Assembly (NCBI GenBank): GCA_949287115.1
Contig: CASEFF010000001.1
Span: 1-5,066 of the forward strand
Length of the DNA: 5,066 nt
Source of the DNA: an uncultured Bacillota bacterium
GTDB taxonomy: Bacteria > Bacillota > Clostridia > Peptostreptococcales > Anaerovoracaceae
Direction of reading: 5' to 3'
The translations under genes and the position numbers were made by a program. This document shows, piece by piece, positions 4,648 through 5,066 of this stretch. Numbering within the stretch: the first letter of the stretch is position 1; every line of letters starts with the position of its first letter. Under the pieces are notes generated by a model, which saw only the letters and a program-made list of their open reading frames with translations, did not search any database and was not told the DNA's origin.

Positions 4648-5066
4648 ATGAAATGCGTTTTTCTCGACTGTGCCATAGTGAACCCCGGGGATATCCCGTG
4701 GACGGAACTGGAAGAACTGACGGAGTTCAGATGGTATGAGAGGACATCGAAGGACCAGCTGGCGGACAGGCTCAGAGGCGTTGAAGCCGTCATCGTCGAT
4801 TCGATGCCCGTAGGCGGGGATATCATGCGGGCGTGTCCCGATCTGAAGTTCATAGGTATAGCGGCGACGGGATTCGATCACATCGATCTGAAGACGGCAG
4901 AAGAGCTGGGGATAGCTGTAGCCAACGTGCCGTCCTATGCCGCCGATGCCGTGGCGCAGCATGCCATCGCGCTGCTGCTTTCCATAACCGACAGGATACA
5001 GGTGTATAACGATGCCGTGGCGGCCGGCGAGTGGGGAAGGAGCAGGGATTATACGTTCATAAAGGC
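4648..5066 (+). CDS. D-isomer-specific 2-hydroxyacid dehydrogenase, glycerate dehydrogenase-like (partial, N-terminal 139 residues)
   Basis: The frame stays open from ATG 4648 to the right edge (139 codons plus two bases), so the gene is cut by the window. AAAGGAG at 4632-4638 lies 9 bases upstream. The peptide starts MKCVFLDCAIVNPGDIPWTE; the NPGD-x-x-W element is typical of glycerate dehydrogenase (hydroxypyruvate reductase, HprA). It continues with LKFIGIAATGFDHIDLKTAE (67-86) and NVPSYAADAVAQHAIALLL (93-111), the conserved linker and helix before the Rossmann fold, and GEWGRSRDYTF (127-137), again HprA-like. The NAD-binding GxGxxG motif and the catalytic Arg, Glu and His lie beyond the edge, so activity cannot be judged. 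The expected reaction is NAD(P)H-dependent interconversion of hydroxypyruvate and D-glycerate, or a related 2-keto acid reduction. It follows rsmE by 17 bases and looks co-transcribed. Superfamily very sure; substrate moderately sure. Confidence 0.9.
   Translation, partial: MKCVFLDCAIVNPGDIPWTELEELTEFRWYERTSKDQLADRLRGVEAVIVDSMPVGGDIMRACPDLKFIGIAATGFDHIDLKTAEELGIAVANVPSYAADAVAQHAIALLLSITDRIQVYNDAVAAGEWGRSRDYTFIK

Noticed and set aside
4138..4962. Long open frame (274 codons) on the minus strand across rsmE and the dehydrogenase
   Set aside because: It is antisense to two well-recognised genes and shows no family features.

Overview
This is an ordinary chromosomal stretch, most likely from a low-to-mid GC Gram-positive anaerobe of the Clostridia type. 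That assignment is an inference from three things: strong AGGAGG-like ribosome sites, sigma-A-like promoters and U-tailed hairpin terminators; the gene order prmA-rsmE, which is typical of Firmicutes; and codon use that mixes many ATA (Ile) and AGA/AGG (Arg) codons with a base composition near 50% GC. I cannot name the genus.

Layout, left to right. (1) Positions 2-175 are the last 57 codons of a MATE-family multidrug exporter whose body lies off the left edge. (2) Positions 176-526 hold no gene. They contain a degenerate 17-bp tandem repeat, two inverted repeats, several copies of the heptamer TATCGCT, a promoter-like sequence, and a strong hairpin terminator that can work on both strands. 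(3) A MerR-family regulator with a GyrI/BmrR-like effector domain runs leftward (527-1372). (4) A complete MATE exporter runs rightward (1446-2786). The regulator and this exporter are divergent, and their 73-bp gap holds a textbook MerR promoter: TTGACT, a 19-bp spacer, TATTAT, and a dyad in the spacer. (5) After a terminator that overlaps a new promoter comes a rightward operon: prmA (ribosomal protein L11 methyltransferase), rsmE (16S rRNA m3U1498 methyltransferase, probably starting at TTG) and the first 139 codons of a D-2-hydroxyacid dehydrogenase that looks like glycerate dehydrogenase (hprA type).

The likely biology is two units. The left unit is a drug-responsive efflux module: the MerR protein probably binds a hydrophobic compound, activates the divergent MATE gene by untwisting its long-spacer promoter, and limits its own expression from an overlapping promoter. 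The right unit is a housekeeping operon that modifies the ribosome, with a metabolic dehydrogenase attached. I see no mobile element, CRISPR array, tRNA, rRNA or clearly new multi-gene system. The less ordinary points are the compact divergent control region, the repeat-rich intergenic region with a possible short transcript, and a promoter nested in the terminator before prmA.
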